A DNA stretch of 5,860 nucleotides, taken from NCBI GenBank assembly GCA_013002645.1, contig JABDJF010000749.1, positions 1-5,860 of the forward strand. Direction: 5' to 3'. Positions 5,561 through 5,860 of the stretch are shown here, piece after piece. Below the pieces are notes generated by a model. That model did no database searches. It was not told the DNA's origin and was given only the letters and a program-made list of their open reading frames with translations. Position 1 is the first letter of the stretch; every line of letters begins with the position of its first letter. Origin of the DNA: Myxococcales bacterium (GTDB taxonomy: Bacteria > Myxococcota_A > Polyangia > Polyangiales > Houyiibacteriaceae). The position numbers and the translations under genes were made by a program.

Positions 5561-5860
5561 ATGCTTCGCGCTTCAGCCGTCCTGGTAGTTGCGGTTCTGC
5601 TCGTCTCGGGCGAAGCGAAGGCCGGCAACACCGATGACGTCGTAGCCGGGAGCGACGTCGCACTCACTGGTGGGGCCGTCGTAGCCAACGTGCACACCGG
5701 CGGGGCGATGTGGTTCAACCCGGCCGGGGTGGCGCGGCTCGACAGCCGATCGGTCGATCTGACCGGTGCGGTGCTCTCATACACCATCTCGAGTGCTCCA
5801 GGGTCGATCTCGAGCGAGAGCGGCGAGCAAAGCGAAGGCAGCTACTCCGCACTCCAGGCG
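5561..5860 (+). CDS. FadL-like outer-membrane transport protein, N-terminal part (cut by window end)
   Basis: The frame is open from ATG 5561 to the window end (100 codons) and has no stop. It starts with a Sec signal peptide: positive MLR, a hydrophobic core ASAVLVVAVLLVSG, and a cleavage site after AKA (19-21). The mature part contains GGAVVANVHTGGAMWFNPAGVARL (37-60), which matches the N-terminal pattern of FadL/OmpP1/TodX channels (a GGA...NPAG motif), followed by beta-strand-like VDLTGAVLSYTISS. FadL proteins let fatty acids and aromatic or other hydrophobic compounds cross the outer membrane. Position at the end of the operon fits an importer for its substrate. Only the first part of the protein is visible, so full barrel structure is inferred. 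Confidence 0.75.
   Translation, partial: MLRASAVLVVAVLLVSGEAKAGNTDDVVAGSDVALTGGAVVANVHTGGAMWFNPAGVARLDSRSVDLTGAVLSYTISSAPGSISSESGEQSEGSYSALQA

Noticed and set aside
5509..5787. 92-codon minus-strand frame over the start of the FadL-like gene
   Set aside because: It is antisense to a frame with a signal peptide and an NPAG motif, and has no recognisable features of its own.

Overview
The window is GC-rich bacterial DNA. A tRNA locus with unusual secondary structure occupies the left end, and a set of lipid- or terpenoid-type catabolic genes fills the rest. The last gene starts with a Sec signal peptide and a FadL-like N-terminus, which indicates a Gram-negative (diderm) cell. A deazaflavin (F420)-type reductase of the DUF385/Ddn family suggests a lineage that makes or uses F420. 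F420 use combined with an outer membrane is uncommon and fits some uncultured deltaproteobacterial, Myxococcota-like or Binatota-like lineages. That placement is inference and is not proven by the window.

Left end (1-620): a tRNA-Ile(GAT) gene with encoded CCA lies on the minus strand (275-351). Upstream of it, on its own strand, are a sigma70-like promoter (489-517) and a near-perfect boxA rRNA antitermination element (368-377). There is no 16S rRNA gene upstream, because a protein gene sits there instead. Downstream of the tRNA the DNA could fold into two closed stem domains (11-133 and 173-261). Each contains one copy of a 37-bp palindromic repeat, in opposite orientations and with compensatory base-pair changes. 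This looks like the front of a tRNA-Ile/23S-type transcription unit whose remainder lies beyond coordinate 1, but no rRNA is visible in the window.

Middle (621-1806): an extended SDR of the 3-beta-hydroxysteroid dehydrogenase type is transcribed leftward. It diverges from a rightward operon across a 91-bp spacer. That spacer holds a strong sigma70 promoter (TTGACG-N17-TATACT) whose spacer and -10 are overlapped by a TAACG-TT-CGTTA palindrome, a plausible site for the TetR repressor encoded in the operon.

Right (1807-5860): a tight rightward operon encodes an enoyl-CoA hydratase/isomerase, a TetR regulator, an alpha/beta hydrolase, a classical SDR and a DUF385 deazaflavin-type reductase. A FadL-like outer-membrane protein follows and is cut by the window end. 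Three of the junctions overlap or nearly touch (TGATG, a 4-nt gap, ATGA). Together the genes could import a hydrophobic substrate, oxidise alcohol or ketone groups, hydrolyse an ester, epoxide or ring-cleavage product, reduce a double bond or quinone, and hydrate an acyl-CoA, under autoregulated TetR control. The actual substrate cannot be read from the sequence.
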